Source: Bacillota bacterium (lineage in GTDB: Bacteria; Armatimonadota; HRBIN16). From it: DNA of 54,727 nt. The stretch's first letter is position 1; each line of letters starts with the position of its first letter. The stretch spans positions 1 to 54,727 of the forward strand of contig JAIMBJ010000023.1 of the NCBI GenBank assembly GCA_023511455.1, in the 5' to 3' direction. Below, one piece after another: positions 23,992 to 32,789 of this stretch. A model generated the notes under the pieces. The model saw nothing but the letters and a program-made list of their open reading frames with translations, ran no database searches and had not been told where the DNA came from. The position numbers and the translations under genes were made by a program.

Positions 23992-25902
23992 GTGCGTTTG
24001 CTGGAGATCGTTCGCTCACCCGCAGATTTGCGTTCCATGAGCCGGGAGCAGCTGCAACAGCTCGCGGCGGAGGTCCGCGAAACCATCATTGAAACCCTCT
24101 CCCGCACCGGTGGACATCTCGCCTCCAACCTCGGAACTGTGGAGCTAACCATCGCGTTGCATAGCGTGTGGCACATGCCGCAGGACAAGATTATCTGGGA
24201 CACGGGGCATCAGGCTTATGCCCACAAGCTGCTCACCGGCAGGCTGGAGCGGTTTGGCACTCTGAGGCAGTACGGTGGCATCAGCGGCTTCCTGCGCCGC
24301 GACGAGAGCGAATATGACGTATGGGGGGCAGGACATGCTGGCACCGCTATCTCCGCTGCGTTGGGTTTTGCCAAAGCCCGCGATTTGCGGGGTAGCAGCG
24401 AGCGTGTGGTAGCAGTGGTCGGGGACGCTGCGCTCACGGCGGGCATGGCGCTGGAGGCGCTGAACAACGCTGCAGAAGCGAAGACCGACCTGACCGTTGT
24501 GTTGAACGATAACGAGATGTCGATTGCAGAGAACGTGGGCGCGCTTGCCACTTTCCTCTCGCGTTTGCGGGCGCAACCCTGGTACCAGCGGGCAGAACAT
24601 CGAGCGAAGGAAGTGCTGGAGGGCCTACCAGGCAGAGCGCGTATCCTTGCCAAACACGCCCGAGGTCTCAAGCACGGCATCACGCACATTGTGGCTCCAG
24701 AAAACACAGGAGCCATCTTTGAGGAGATGGGCTTTGAATACATCGGTCCGCTGGATGGGCACGATATCGACCTGTTGATAGACGTTTTCTCGCACGCCAA
24801 AGAGCTGAAAGGTCCCGTTTTGATACATGTCATTACCGTGAAGGGCAAGGGGTACGAATTCTCCGAAGCCGATGCACGAAAGTACCACGGTGTCACTCCC
24901 TTCTGCGTGCACGACGGGAAGATGGAAAAGAAGGCAGTAGGGGAAACCTACACGCAGGTCTTCGCGGATGAGCTGATACGTATCGCGGAGGAGAACCCCA
25001 AGGTGGTGGGCATTACCGCAGCAATGCCCGATGGGACTGGATTGGTCAAGTTTCAGGAGAAGTTCCCAGAAAGGTACTTCGATGTCGGCATTGCCGAACA
25101 ACATGCCGTTACCTTCGCGGCTGGGCTGGCAGCGGAAGGAATGGTGCCAGTAGCCGCCATTTACTCGACCTTCCTGCAGCGCGCTTTTGATCAGGTTTTA
25201 CACGATGTGGCTATACAGAATCTGCACGTGGTGCTGGCGCTGGACCGCGGTGGTCTGGTTGGGGACGACGGCGCGACACACCACGGAGTGTATGACCTCT
25301 CGTATCTGCGCCTGATTCCTAATGTCGTGATTATGGCCCCGAAAGATGGAGAGGAACTGCGTGCGATGTTGCGCTTTGCTGTCGCGCACAGCGGTCCCGT
25401 TGCCATACGCTACCCGCGGGGGGCGGTGCCTGCGATGGACTGGGGTGTACCGGACAGCCCCATTGAGCTCGGAAAGGCAGAGGTGTTGCGCGAGGGGAAT
25501 GACGCAGTCATTTTCGCCATCGGTTCGATGGTGGCGACCGCGTTTGCGGCGGTGCAGCAGCTGGAACAGGAAGGGATGCATGTCGCGCTGGTGAATGCTC
25601 GCTTTGCGAAGCCACTGGACAGAGAGACTATCCTGCGTTTTGCGCAACGTGTTCCACGTTTCGTGCTGGTCGAGGAGAATACCGTGTGCGGCGGGTTCGG
25701 TGCTGCGGTGCTGGAGCTGCTGGCACACGAGGGCGTCGCCGACGTGCAGGTGAAACACCTGGGTATACCGGATGAATTCATCGAACACGGCTCCATCGAT
25801 ATCCTGCGCCGGCTCGTCGGGTTGTCGGCGGAGCATATCGTAGAAGCGGTACGCGCTTTGTGCAGCTCTCCCCGCAAGGCTCACGCCGCGCTGGTCGATT
25901 AA
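23992..25902 (+). CDS. dxs: 1-deoxy-D-xylulose-5-phosphate synthase
   Basis: Thiamine-diphosphate enzyme that condenses pyruvate and glyceraldehyde 3-phosphate, entry step of the MEP isoprenoid pathway. The 636-aa product has the usual length. Visible are SHLASNLG-like THLxSNLG (GGHLASNLGTVELTIALH), DTGHQAYAHKLLTGR, the TPP motif GDAALTAGMALEALNNA ending LNDNEMSIAENVG, the transketolase central domain (FPERYFDVGIAEQHAVTFAA with catalytic Glu) and the C-terminal domain. GTG 23992 has AAGGAG (23979-23984) seven bases upstream. It has its own promoter; dxs seems to stand alone apart from a small membrane gene after it. Confidence 0.96.
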   Translation: MRLLEIVRSPADLRSMSREQLQQLAAEVRETIIETLSRTGGHLASNLGTVELTIALHSVWHMPQDKIIWDTGHQAYAHKLLTGRLERFGTLRQYGGISGFLRRDESEYDVWGAGHAGTAISAALGFAKARDLRGSSERVVAVVGDAALTAGMALEALNNAAEAKTDLTVVLNDNEMSIAENVGALATFLSRLRAQPWYQRAEHRAKEVLEGLPGRARILAKHARGLKHGITHIVAPENTGAIFEEMGFEYIGPLDGHDIDLLIDVFSHAKELKGPVLIHVITVKGKGYEFSEADARKYHGVTPFCVHDGKMEKKAVGETYTQVFADELIRIAEENPKVVGITAAMPDGTGLVKFQEKFPERYFDVGIAEQHAVTFAAGLAAEGMVPVAAIYSTFLQRAFDQVLHDVAIQNLHVVLALDRGGLVGDDGATHHGVYDLSYLRLIPNVVIMAPKDGEELRAMLRFAVAHSGPVAIRYPRGAVPAMDWGVPDSPIELGKAEVLREGNDAVIFAIGSMVATAFAAVQQLEQEGMHVALVNARFAKPLDRETILRFAQRVPRFVLVEENTVCGGFGAAVLELLAHEGVADVQVKHLGIPDEFIEHGSIDILRRLVGLSAEHIVEAVRALCSSPRKAHAALVD

Positions 25903-25967
25903 CGTGCAGAGAAACTTTGCTGGCTTCGGCGTGTCGAGGAGAATAGAAACCCCAAGGGGAGGCGGTC

Positions 25968-26183
25968 ATGAAGGGCTTGAATATCTATCTGACGATTGGC
26001 TTACTGCTTCTTACGGCGTCCGTCGTGGGCTGGTTGGTGCTGGTGCTGGCGCAGTTTGCCTACTGGATAACCCGCATCGCCGGTGTGGCCAGCGTGCCGT
26101 TCTTGCTCTACGGCTTCTATGTGCAGGTCAGGGGCGGGGCGCGTGAACTGCCCGACAACAGCACCCGTATGCTGGATGAGTAG
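25968..26183 (+). CDS. Small two-helix membrane protein, 71 aa
   Basis: Two hydrophobic segments (YLTIGLLLLTASVVGWLVLV and FAYWITRIAGVASVPFLLYG) with a short polar C-terminus (GARELPDNSTRMLDE). GGGGAGG six bases before ATG 25968 supports expression. It follows dxs by 65 bases and converges with the acetyltransferase gene, whose stop is one base away (26185). No family recognised; no catalytic motifs. Confidence 0.65.
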   Translation: MKGLNIYLTIGLLLLTASVVGWLVLVLAQFAYWITRIAGVASVPFLLYGFYVQVRGGARELPDNSTRMLDE

Positions 26184-26184
26184 G

Positions 26185-27366
26185 TCAGAACCTCTCGGCT
26201 ATCGTGGTGAATGGGTAGTATTTCGGGAACAGGTCATCCAGTGTATCTGCCACTTGTGGATCAGACAGTGTGATGAGACCTGCTGAATACGCTTCCGAAG
26301 GGGCAAGATAGCCACCAACTATCTGGCTCCAAACTTGCACGCTACCCTGTGCCCACTGCGTGGTTTTAACGGGTTTTGCGCTGTCTTCGCCTGTGAGCAG
26401 TGCCTGCTGTTTTCCTCCGGGGATAAAGCTGTCTTCGACCAAGAGACGAATGGCTCCCTGCCAGCGTCGCCAGTGTGGGCGCAGGCAATCTATCAGGGCA
26501 GGTAGATGGACAATGCGCAGCATGTAGGTGGGTCGCAGCCCCCCGCGCGCATCCAGCAACAGGTCATCCTCGTTGTCGGTTATCCAGGTGCTCCAGTGCT
26601 GGGCATGGTAAACGGGGGCTACAACGCCTATCTTTTCCGCCAGATTGCCGCTGGAGAGATAACCCAGCAGAGCGCGTTGGGCGCGAGATGTGATAAAGAT
26701 AATCTCTCGAACTTCTACACGGTTGCGCCCGGACTGCACGTCGTAAACCAGATAACCCTCTACCGCTCCATGAAAGTCGGCAACGACGCACTGATATTTT
26801 TGTCGCATAATCCACTGCCATCGGGCTGGCTCACGTTCGAAACCGCCGGGGGTATTGTGCAGGTAGATGTCATGCACGCGGTGCAGGTGCGGCAGGTCAC
26901 CCTCCCGATAGGGGCGGACGAAGCGGCTCTCTGAGCAGGGCAACAGCAGGTGGGAGGGTATCTCGCACCACCATTCTACCGCAGCGATTTCCCAGCCAAA
27001 CTTCCGATAATAGCGAGGCGAAAAGGGGTATAACATGGAGAGAGGCACTTTTTTGTCGTACATCAGTTTGATGGTATCCCGCAAGAGCGCGCCAGCATAA
27101 CCTCTGCGTCGGTACTCCTCGTGCGTGGCAACGCCCGCGATTCCCGTCAGAGGTATGCGTGCATTGCCCAGCGCGAACACACCGGGCACCAGTGTCAGGC
27201 AGGAAATCAACTTCCCCTTGTCCACCAGCACCCGTCGCTCCAGCAGGTCAAAGAAGGGGTCGGAGTAAAATATATCTCGTGCCAGTTCAGCGTCCAGGTC
27301 GAAAGCGCGACACATCAGTTCCAGCATCTCGTCCAGCTCATGAGGATAGGGAGCGCGTATCTCCAT
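26185..27366 (-). CDS. Eis-like GNAT N-acetyltransferase
   Basis: A 393-aa protein whose N-terminal GNAT domain carries GIAGVATHEEYRRRGYAGAL (about 80-100), the acetyl-CoA-binding R-x-x-G-x-A stretch. Length and arrangement (second GNAT-like fold, then an SCP2-like C-terminal domain ending ITLSDPQVADTLDDLFPKYY) fit the Eis family, which acetylates amines of varied substrates such as aminoglycosides in other species. ATG 27366 is chosen because AAGGA lies eight bases upstream; the ORF start 19 residues earlier has no ribosome site. It is divergent from the DUF951 gene across a 46-base gap. Confidence 0.8.
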   Translation of the reverse strand: MEIRAPYPHELDEMLELMCRAFDLDAELARDIFYSDPFFDLLERRVLVDKGKLISCLTLVPGVFALGNARIPLTGIAGVATHEEYRRRGYAGALLRDTIKLMYDKKVPLSMLYPFSPRYYRKFGWEIAAVEWWCEIPSHLLLPCSESRFVRPYREGDLPHLHRVHDIYLHNTPGGFEREPARWQWIMRQKYQCVVADFHGAVEGYLVYDVQSGRNRVEVREIIFITSRAQRALLGYLSSGNLAEKIGVVAPVYHAQHWSTWITDNEDDLLLDARGGLRPTYMLRIVHLPALIDCLRPHWRRWQGAIRLLVEDSFIPGGKQQALLTGEDSAKPVKTTQWAQGSVQVWSQIVGGYLAPSEAYSAGLITLSDPQVADTLDDLFPKYYPFTTIAERF

Positions 27367-27412
27367 ACGGTTAGTCCTTTTTGGCAAATGCATCGGATAC
27401 AAGGAAAATTGG

Positions 27413-27640
27413 ATGACGCACATGGAAATCCTGCCAGTGCAAATAGGAGATTATGTAGTGTTGCGCAAGCCCCATGCCTGCGGGGCTAACCGCTGGCGGG
27501 TGGTGCGATTGGGGGCAGATGTGAGGCTGGTCTGCACGCACTGTGACAGGCGCATATTACTGCCCCGCGACGAGTTCGAACGGCGTCTGCGCCGGCGATT
27601 GGTAGAGGAGGAAGCGGAGGGTGAAGTTTCTGGCGGCTAG
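27413..27640 (+). CDS. DUF951 small protein
   Basis: A 75-aa protein with the DUF951 pattern: IGDYVVLRKPHACGANRWRV, then RLVCTHCDRRILLPRDEFER. The three Cys residues (CG, CxxC) could hold a metal. The family is widespread in Gram-positive and Chloroflexi-like bacteria and has no settled function; translation- or nucleic-acid-related roles have been suggested only by context elsewhere. AAGGA (27401-27405) fits ATG 27413. Its last 20 bases overlap the start of the next gene. Confidence 0.8.
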   Translation: MTHMEILPVQIGDYVVLRKPHACGANRWRVVRLGADVRLVCTHCDRRILLPRDEFERRLRRRLVEEEAEGEVSGG

Positions 27641-28685
27641 CATACTCCTGAGTGTGGGGTGTTTGCATGTTGCGTGGGCACAGGTGGAGGAGAAAGTGAA
27701 GTGGTACCCCCAGAGCGCCCAGACACCTCTCGTTCCATTTCACCAGTTTGTCGGCGCGACCGAGCCTGCGGGCGACCTGGCAGCCGTCGTGCGATGGGCG
27801 GGATGGGACGACGGAGAAACCCTGCTCTGCGACAGCAGCGATGAGCAGTTACGTGCTGCGGCTCTGCGGCAGGAACGGACATGGACGCTGGCGTTGTGGA
27901 ACAGCTCGCCTCAGAAGCTCAGGGTGACGATAGAAGGGGAGTTACCTGCCGGGGTTTACACCGTAGAGCGATTAACACTCACCAGGGGAGGGGAAATCGT
28001 TGCCTTCGAGCGACGCAACGGGCTGTTGCAATACGGAGCAGGCAGAAAGGTACAGCGAACAGAGTGGCTTCAGGCTGACACAGGGTTGGTGCTGCGCTTT
28101 GCAGAGAGAAGACAACAAATAGATAAAACGCTCGTTGGTCTTCGGCGGTCGATATGGCAGAGCAAAGCACCCGCTGGCGTGCTGTCCCGATTAGCCTCGC
28201 TCATGCGCGAGGTGGACAACCACTGGCGTCAGTCCATGGCGCGTCTGCGTGGAGGCAATGTGCGGATGACGGCGCGCGGCGTACACCGAATGTTGTTTCT
28301 GGTCAGCGGAATCAGAGCGGTGGCGTCCCAGCAAGCTGCGCTGAAAGAGGTGGCTGATGAGGCGGACGCGGCGATCGATGCCCTGTCGGAGCTTTCGTCG
28401 GCTCTGCTGAATGTGGCGGTGGGCGTATCGTGGGACGATAAAGCGGTTAAAGTAACCGTCATCAACGCGGGTAGCGAGTTGTGGAAGGCACTGCGTTTCG
28501 CTCTGGAGGATTCGGCGGAAGGCGATACCGTGGTACTGGCAAATGTCAGACCGATGGAACGTGCAGAAGCCTCGTTTCAGCCGCCAGATGGGCAGACGAT
28601 GCCTGTGGTGGTGGTCAGCGTGCTGTTCAACAACGGATACTCCCGATTGAGGGTGTCCTGCCGTGATGTGGGAAGCGATGAATAA
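27621..28685 (+). CDS. Exported protein of unknown function
   Basis: A 354-aa protein with a clear signal peptide (KFLAASILLSVGCLHVAWAQ). The first half is beta-rich (residues 70-150, including WTLALWNSSPQKLRVTIEGE), the middle has helices (RQQIDKTLVGLRRSIW, MREVDNHWRQSMARL) and the end is again beta-rich (VSWDDKAVKVTVINAG). The GTG start lies inside the DUF951 gene, with GGAGG (27607-27611) nine bases upstream. It is followed 15 bases later by the Ig/TPR protein, so the two probably act together in the envelope. The carbohydrate-associated look of the beta parts is only suggestive. Confidence 0.6.
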   Translation: MKFLAASILLSVGCLHVAWAQVEEKVKWYPQSAQTPLVPFHQFVGATEPAGDLAAVVRWAGWDDGETLLCDSSDEQLRAAALRQERTWTLALWNSSPQKLRVTIEGELPAGVYTVERLTLTRGGEIVAFERRNGLLQYGAGRKVQRTEWLQADTGLVLRFAERRQQIDKTLVGLRRSIWQSKAPAGVLSRLASLMREVDNHWRQSMARLRGGNVRMTARGVHRMLFLVSGIRAVASQQAALKEVADEADAAIDALSELSSALLNVAVGVSWDDKAVKVTVINAGSELWKALRFALEDSAEGDTVVLANVRPMERAEASFQPPDGQTMPVVVVSVLFNNGYSRLRVSCRDVGSDE

Positions 28686-28699
28686 GAGGAGGTAGAGCC

Positions 28700-30241
28700 A
28701 TGAAAATGCTGTTTTGGCTGGCAATCGCCATCGTGATGGGGTTTCCACCACGCCTGACAGTGGTTCCCGAGGCGGGGAGTAAGGTGTCGGACATCGTCGA
28801 GATACGGGTGACCTCCAGCGAGCCGTTGAAGCGGGTGGATTTCCTGCTGGATGGCAACCTGATGGGCAGCGATACCAGTACCCCGTATACGTGGACATGG
28901 GATACTCTTTCTGTGTCGGAAGGCGAACACGTGCTGACAGTGCGCGTGCTGGATATGAGTGACCGCATGATGACGACCGAGGTGCGCTATGTGGTGGACA
29001 ACGGCTTATCGCGCGGTGGAGCTTTCTACCTGGAGGCGTCTCGCGAACATCTGGCAGAGGGCCGATGGGACGATGCACTGAAGGCAGCACGCCGGGCGGT
29101 GCGTCTGCTCCCGAACGATGGGCAAGCACACCACCTGCTGGCGCGTGCGTGGCTGGGGGTATCTCAGTGGACAAAAGCCGTGGAGAGCGCGGAGCAGGCG
29201 GCAAAGCTCTCACCCTCTCCCGAAACCTTCGAGACTCTGGCACAAGCGCATGTGCGAGTAGCCTTCGCGCAGAAGTTAGACCAGGAGAAAAGGTTTGCCA
29301 GTCTGGAATCGGCGGTAGAGGCAGCCCGGCGCGGCGGAGAACTGCTTCTCTCTCAGGCGAAAACGCCTCAGGAGAAAGCCCACGCGCTGGCACGTTTGGG
29401 CAGGCTGGAGGAGGCAGCCACGACCTACTTGCAGGCAGGTAGCAACAGGCAAAACTTTCTGTCTGCAGCACGCTGTTATTTACTTGCCGGAAGGTGGCAG
29501 GATGCGGAGCGGATGTGCAACCTGGCGGAGCGACAGGCAGAAGACAAAACGGTGGTCAGCATATTCCGTGCACTGATAAAAGCGGCACGCGCCAGAACCA
29601 CGGAGGCACGTAGCGTCGTGGAGAACCTGCAGGAAACCGGCGAGGCAAAGACCCTGCTGGCACTGGCGCGTGCAGAAATCGCTTTGCGCGAAATGAAACC
29701 TTCCGACGCGCTGCGTATTCTGGTGCCGCTTCACACGCAAGGGATGGCATCCGGGTGGATAGATACGTTGCTGATGACCGCTTTTGCGGAAACGCGCGAC
29801 TTCCCGCGTGCCGAAGACCATTTCCGCGATGCCCTGCTGAGCAACCCGCTGAACTGGCTGGCTCTGGCGCAGAAAGGGTATGAGACATTAGCGGTGGGTT
29901 CCATCGCGGCTGCTGCGCGCTACTTTGCGCTGGCAGCGAGCATCCGCCCCAACGACGCATGGGTGTTGTGTGGGCAATCGCTGTGTGCTGAGGACAAACG
30001 GCTTGCGGTGGAACTGGCACAGAAAGCGGTCAAACAGTCGGCGGAGGACCCGTGGGCGGTGGTGGTTTTGAGTGGTGCGCAGTCGCGCGCAGGGCAGATC
30101 GAAGAGGCTTTTCGGAGCATAGAGAGGGCGCGCAGCATGGACCGCGAAAACTATAACATGGGCGTTCCTCCGGACGTGCGCCGCGCCGGGCAAATCGCAC
30201 GGATTCGGGGCAGGCGACCGGTACTGCCTCTGGAACCGTGA
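28700..30241 (+). CDS. Exported protein with Ig-like domain and TPR repeats
   Basis: A 513-aa protein. A short signal-like N-terminus (MLFWLAIAIVMGF) is followed by an Ig-like bacterial domain (about 18-100: LTVVPEAGSKVSDIVEIRV, VDFLLDGNLMG, EGEHVLTVRVLDMSDRMMTT), then about ten TPR-like helical repeats (EGRWDDALKAARRAVRLLPN, AGRWQDAERMCNLAERQAED, AAARYFALAASIRPNDA). The C-terminus is basic. TPR arrays bind proteins; with an Ig domain and the exported neighbour upstream this is likely an envelope scaffold. GAGGAGG precedes ATG 28700. Confidence 0.65.
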   Translation: MKMLFWLAIAIVMGFPPRLTVVPEAGSKVSDIVEIRVTSSEPLKRVDFLLDGNLMGSDTSTPYTWTWDTLSVSEGEHVLTVRVLDMSDRMMTTEVRYVVDNGLSRGGAFYLEASREHLAEGRWDDALKAARRAVRLLPNDGQAHHLLARAWLGVSQWTKAVESAEQAAKLSPSPETFETLAQAHVRVAFAQKLDQEKRFASLESAVEAARRGGELLLSQAKTPQEKAHALARLGRLEEAATTYLQAGSNRQNFLSAARCYLLAGRWQDAERMCNLAERQAEDKTVVSIFRALIKAARARTTEARSVVENLQETGEAKTLLALARAEIALREMKPSDALRILVPLHTQGMASGWIDTLLMTAFAETRDFPRAEDHFRDALLSNPLNWLALAQKGYETLAVGSIAAAARYFALAASIRPNDAWVLCGQSLCAEDKRLAVELAQKAVKQSAEDPWAVVVLSGAQSRAGQIEEAFRSIERARSMDRENYNMGVPPDVRRAGQIARIRGRRPVLPLEP

Positions 30242-30256
30242 AGGGAGGAAAAGGCA

Positions 30257-31093
30257 ATGCGCATCGTCGTTTTCAGCAAGATGTTTCAGCAATATGACAT
30301 CGGTGAGCTGGTGTCCCTGGGGCGGGAGCTGGGTACTGAAGGCTGGGACCTCGCGGTACGCAAGGGGCATCCGGTGAACCCGGACAATGTGGAACACGCG
30401 CTCCCCCTGGCAGCAAAGCGTCTGGCAGAGTCCGACCAACCGGTACTGGCTGTAACAGGTGAGACCAGCCTGCTCTATCCCACCACTCCATACGCGGAAC
30501 CTTTACTGCGGGCGATGGACGTCGCTAACGTGCGTATTCTCAAACTCGGCTACTTCCTGTTTGACCCGGCGAAGGGGCAGTACTGGCAGGAAGTGGATAA
30601 CGTTCGCCGCGCGCTGGATGGCTGGCAGAAGCTCGCTCGCCGCTATCACGTGAAGGTGGTTTACCATACGCATAGCGGTATGGGATACATGGGTTTGAAC
30701 GCCGCTGCGCTCATGCATCTGTTACGCGACTTTGACCCCGCAGCCATCGGAGCGTATCTGGATGCCGGGCACCTGGTGGTGAACGGGGAACCATTTGCGT
30801 TCGCACTGGCAATGGTCAAACCATATCTGGCTATGGTGGGTTTGAAAGACTATAAGCCCATCCTGCAGCTGTCAGGGGACGAACAGAAGCTGCACTGGGA
30901 ATGCGTTCCCGCCGGGCAGGGAGGCGTTGCGTGGGGCGAGGTGTTTCGCCTGCTGGTCAAGGAAGGCTTTACCGGACCCTGTTCGGTACACGCGGAGTTT
31001 ACCGTGCCTGCCGGCGCGTCTTTGGCGAAGATGGTGCAGGCTGAGGCGGCTTACCTGAAGCGCAAACGCGACACCGCTCTGGGAAGGATGTAA
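30257..31093 (+). CDS. Sugar phosphate isomerase/epimerase-like protein
   Basis: A 278-aa TIM barrel of the xylose-isomerase-like superfamily. Catalytic-type segments are HVKVVYHTHSGMGYMG, GAYLDAGHLVVNGEPFAFAL (Asp/His pair), LAMVGLKDYKPIL and FTGPCSVHAEF with a terminal Glu. It starts 15 bases after the Ig/TPR gene with GGGAGGAAAAG before ATG 30257. The first residues (RIVVFSKMFQQYDIGELV) differ from the member at 18020-18844, so the two are not recent duplicates. Substrate unknown. Confidence 0.8.
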   Translation: MRIVVFSKMFQQYDIGELVSLGRELGTEGWDLAVRKGHPVNPDNVEHALPLAAKRLAESDQPVLAVTGETSLLYPTTPYAEPLLRAMDVANVRILKLGYFLFDPAKGQYWQEVDNVRRALDGWQKLARRYHVKVVYHTHSGMGYMGLNAAALMHLLRDFDPAAIGAYLDAGHLVVNGEPFAFALAMVKPYLAMVGLKDYKPILQLSGDEQKLHWECVPAGQGGVAWGEVFRLLVKEGFTGPCSVHAEFTVPAGASLAKMVQAEAAYLKRKRDTALGRM

Positions 31094-31118
31094 GTCGCTC
31101 TCGGGCAGGTTTCTCCTC

Positions 31119-31147
31119 TTGTGTTCTCGAAAACGTTTTGCTATACT
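31119..31147 (+). promoter_or_regulatory. Promoter of the ferritin-like gene
   Basis: TTGTGT (31119-31124) and TATACT (31142-31147) are separated by 17 bases. Leader of about 26 bases to GTG 31180 includes GAGGAGGG (31165-31172), seven bases before the start. Confidence 0.6.
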
Positions 31148-31179
31148 AACCAAAACGCACACGAGAGGAGGGAACCGCT

Positions 31180-32541
31180 GTGGCTATTGTGCATCGCACG
31201 TCTGACCGTGCAGCACAACGTGTGTCTGGGAACACGCGGCGGAAGAAACAACAGACGTACTTCCGTGTGGAAGAAAACCAGGCGATTTTCCATCACTATT
31301 TCTCCCTCGAGTTCGAGCTGGCAACGACGCTGGCAGGGGCCATCTCTATCCTGCCTGACCTGGAGGCTAAGTGTGAGCTGAGCCACCACCTGCATTCGGC
31401 GATGCTCCGCGCCCGAGACGTGCGTGCCCGCCTGCGCGACTTTCTGGTCAGCGAGGCTGAGCGCAAAGTGTTGCCGCAATGGCGGAATTTCGTACGTCAC
31501 CTGATGACCGCAAAGGATGATGTGGCTCTGCTTGGTGCATTGTATTATGTGATCCGCCCTGCTCAATACAAGGCGTACAGTCTCCATTATCGATATACGT
31601 TGCCGATAAACGACGCGCCGACGCGTGAGCTGTTCGAGATGCACCTGCCACTGCTCAAGCGCGACATCGGCTGGGGCACGGACTACCTGAAGCGCAAAGA
31701 GCAGGTAGGCAGGTTGCGCGACCTGACGTTCGAGCAGCAGTTGCGCGAACATCTGTACGCGATTGGTGGCATCTTCGGGGTGCGTCCGCCCGCCGATGCC
31801 CCACCCATTCCAGAATATCCCGAATGGCACTACCCCACCGAGATGGCGCTGGAGGAGCGGTTCACCATCCGCAGCGCAGACCGCTATACTCTGCCAGACT
31901 GGCCCGAATACGAAGCCATACCCACTGCCTATACCCACTTCACCGAACTGCCTGTCATCGACATCGTGGGCAGTATCGTGTATGACGGTCGCAAGTACGA
32001 CATGCCCTTCGACTACTACATGGAGTTCATTCGGCAAATGTGGGACGAAGCACGCCACACGATGATGGGCTTCGAAAGGCTGAAAGCGTTCGGTGTAGAC
32101 CCCTACAGCGTGCCCATTCCCGTTGGACATTACACTGTTTGGACGAGCTTAAGCCTGCTGCATCGGCTGGCGAGCCTGACTCAGGTAGGCGAGGCGTGCA
32201 GCTTTGAGCCTAAGCGGGCATGGGTGGCGGCGGCGTGGAAACGCAACGACCCGCTCTCCGCCCTGGAACATGAATACGACATTGTGGACGAGCGCACCCA
32301 CGTCACTTTTGGCAGCCGCTGGATCAAGCATCTGATGCGAGTCACCGGTGAGCAACGGGATGTCAAAACCGTTGTGCAGGATGCCGACTGGGAGTTCCGG
32401 GAAAAAATCAACGAGCTGCGCAAGCAGAAAGGCGAGAAATGGGTGGAAGATTTGGGCCCGCGCTTTATGGGCTGTGGCACGAACACATCGCCAGTCAGTT
32501 TGGCACCTGCCCTGGATGGAATCCCCAACATCATCGCCTGA
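31180..32541 (+). CDS. Putative ferritin-like diiron protein of unknown function
   Basis: A 453-aa helical protein. It carries three ExxH motifs: E66-LSH69, DEARH (E290-H293) and DERTH (E371-H374), with further helix carboxylates such as E44 and E282. Carboxylate plus ExxH helices are the metal ligands of ferritin-like diiron proteins, and YYMEFIRQMWDEARHTMMGF strongly resembles such a helix pair. A linker near 200-255 is rich in Pro and Tyr. Members of such large families include DUF455-like hydroxylases or RNA-modification enzymes; none can be assigned. GTG 31180 has a good ribosome site and its own promoter. Neighbours give no clue. Confidence 0.55.
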   Translation: MAIVHRTSDRAAQRVSGNTRRKKQQTYFRVEENQAIFHHYFSLEFELATTLAGAISILPDLEAKCELSHHLHSAMLRARDVRARLRDFLVSEAERKVLPQWRNFVRHLMTAKDDVALLGALYYVIRPAQYKAYSLHYRYTLPINDAPTRELFEMHLPLLKRDIGWGTDYLKRKEQVGRLRDLTFEQQLREHLYAIGGIFGVRPPADAPPIPEYPEWHYPTEMALEERFTIRSADRYTLPDWPEYEAIPTAYTHFTELPVIDIVGSIVYDGRKYDMPFDYYMEFIRQMWDEARHTMMGFERLKAFGVDPYSVPIPVGHYTVWTSLSLLHRLASLTQVGEACSFEPKRAWVAAAWKRNDPLSALEHEYDIVDERTHVTFGSRWIKHLMRVTGEQRDVKTVVQDADWEFREKINELRKQKGEKWVEDLGPRFMGCGTNTSPVSLAPALDGIPNIIA

Positions 32542-32545
32542 AGGC

Positions 32546-32574
32546 TTGCATTTGACAGAAACCTGAAGTATAAT
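32546..32574 (+). promoter_or_regulatory. Promoter of the rplJ-rplL operon
   Basis: Perfect TATAAT (32569-32574) with TTGCAT (32546-32551) 17 bases upstream. Transcription from about 32581 would produce a leader of roughly 210 bases containing the L10-binding element. A nearby TTGACA (32552-32557) is only 11 bases from the -10 and is not the -35. Confidence 0.7.
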
Positions 32575-32582
32575 CATACCGC

Positions 32583-32670
32583 TTGCCCACAGGGCAGGCT
32601 GTCCGAAGACAGCAGGCGCTCGATAAGAGCTTAATGGGGTATCCGCCTGCCGAGGCGAAGATGGGGTGTG
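32583..32670 (+). promoter_or_regulatory. Ribosomal protein L10 leader (autoregulatory RNA)
   Basis: The 5' leader contains the phrase GTCCGAAGACAGCAGGCGCT, later TTAATGGGGTATCCGCCTGC followed by CGAGG, the conserved arrangement of L10 leaders in which the AGCAGGCG and CGCCTGCC strands pair around a kink-turn. L10(L12)4 binding here is known in other bacteria to repress rplJ-rplL. Boundaries are approximate. Confidence 0.8.
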
Positions 32671-32716
32671 TTCGGAAATCCATATCGCGCCGCTGGCGCG
32701 ATGAGTGGTTTCGTAC

Positions 32717-32752
32717 GGGGAACCCTCGCCTCTGGCAGGGTTCCCCGTTGTG
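32717..32752 (+). terminator. Attenuator-like hairpin before rplJ
   Basis: Perfect 10-bp stem GGGGAACCCT (32717-32726) and AGGGTTCCCC (32737-32746) with a 10-base loop, followed by GTTGTGCTTT. The T-tract is mixed, so this is an attenuator-like structure rather than a textbook terminator, consistent with leader-mediated control. Confidence 0.5.
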
Positions 32753-32789
32753 CTTTGGAGCGCGCCAACAGAAAGGAGGTGGATACCGC

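Noticed and set aside
32552-32574. TTGACA as the -35 of the rplJ promoter
   Set aside because: Only 11 bases separate it from the TATAAT; TTGCAT at 32546 gives the normal 17-base spacing.
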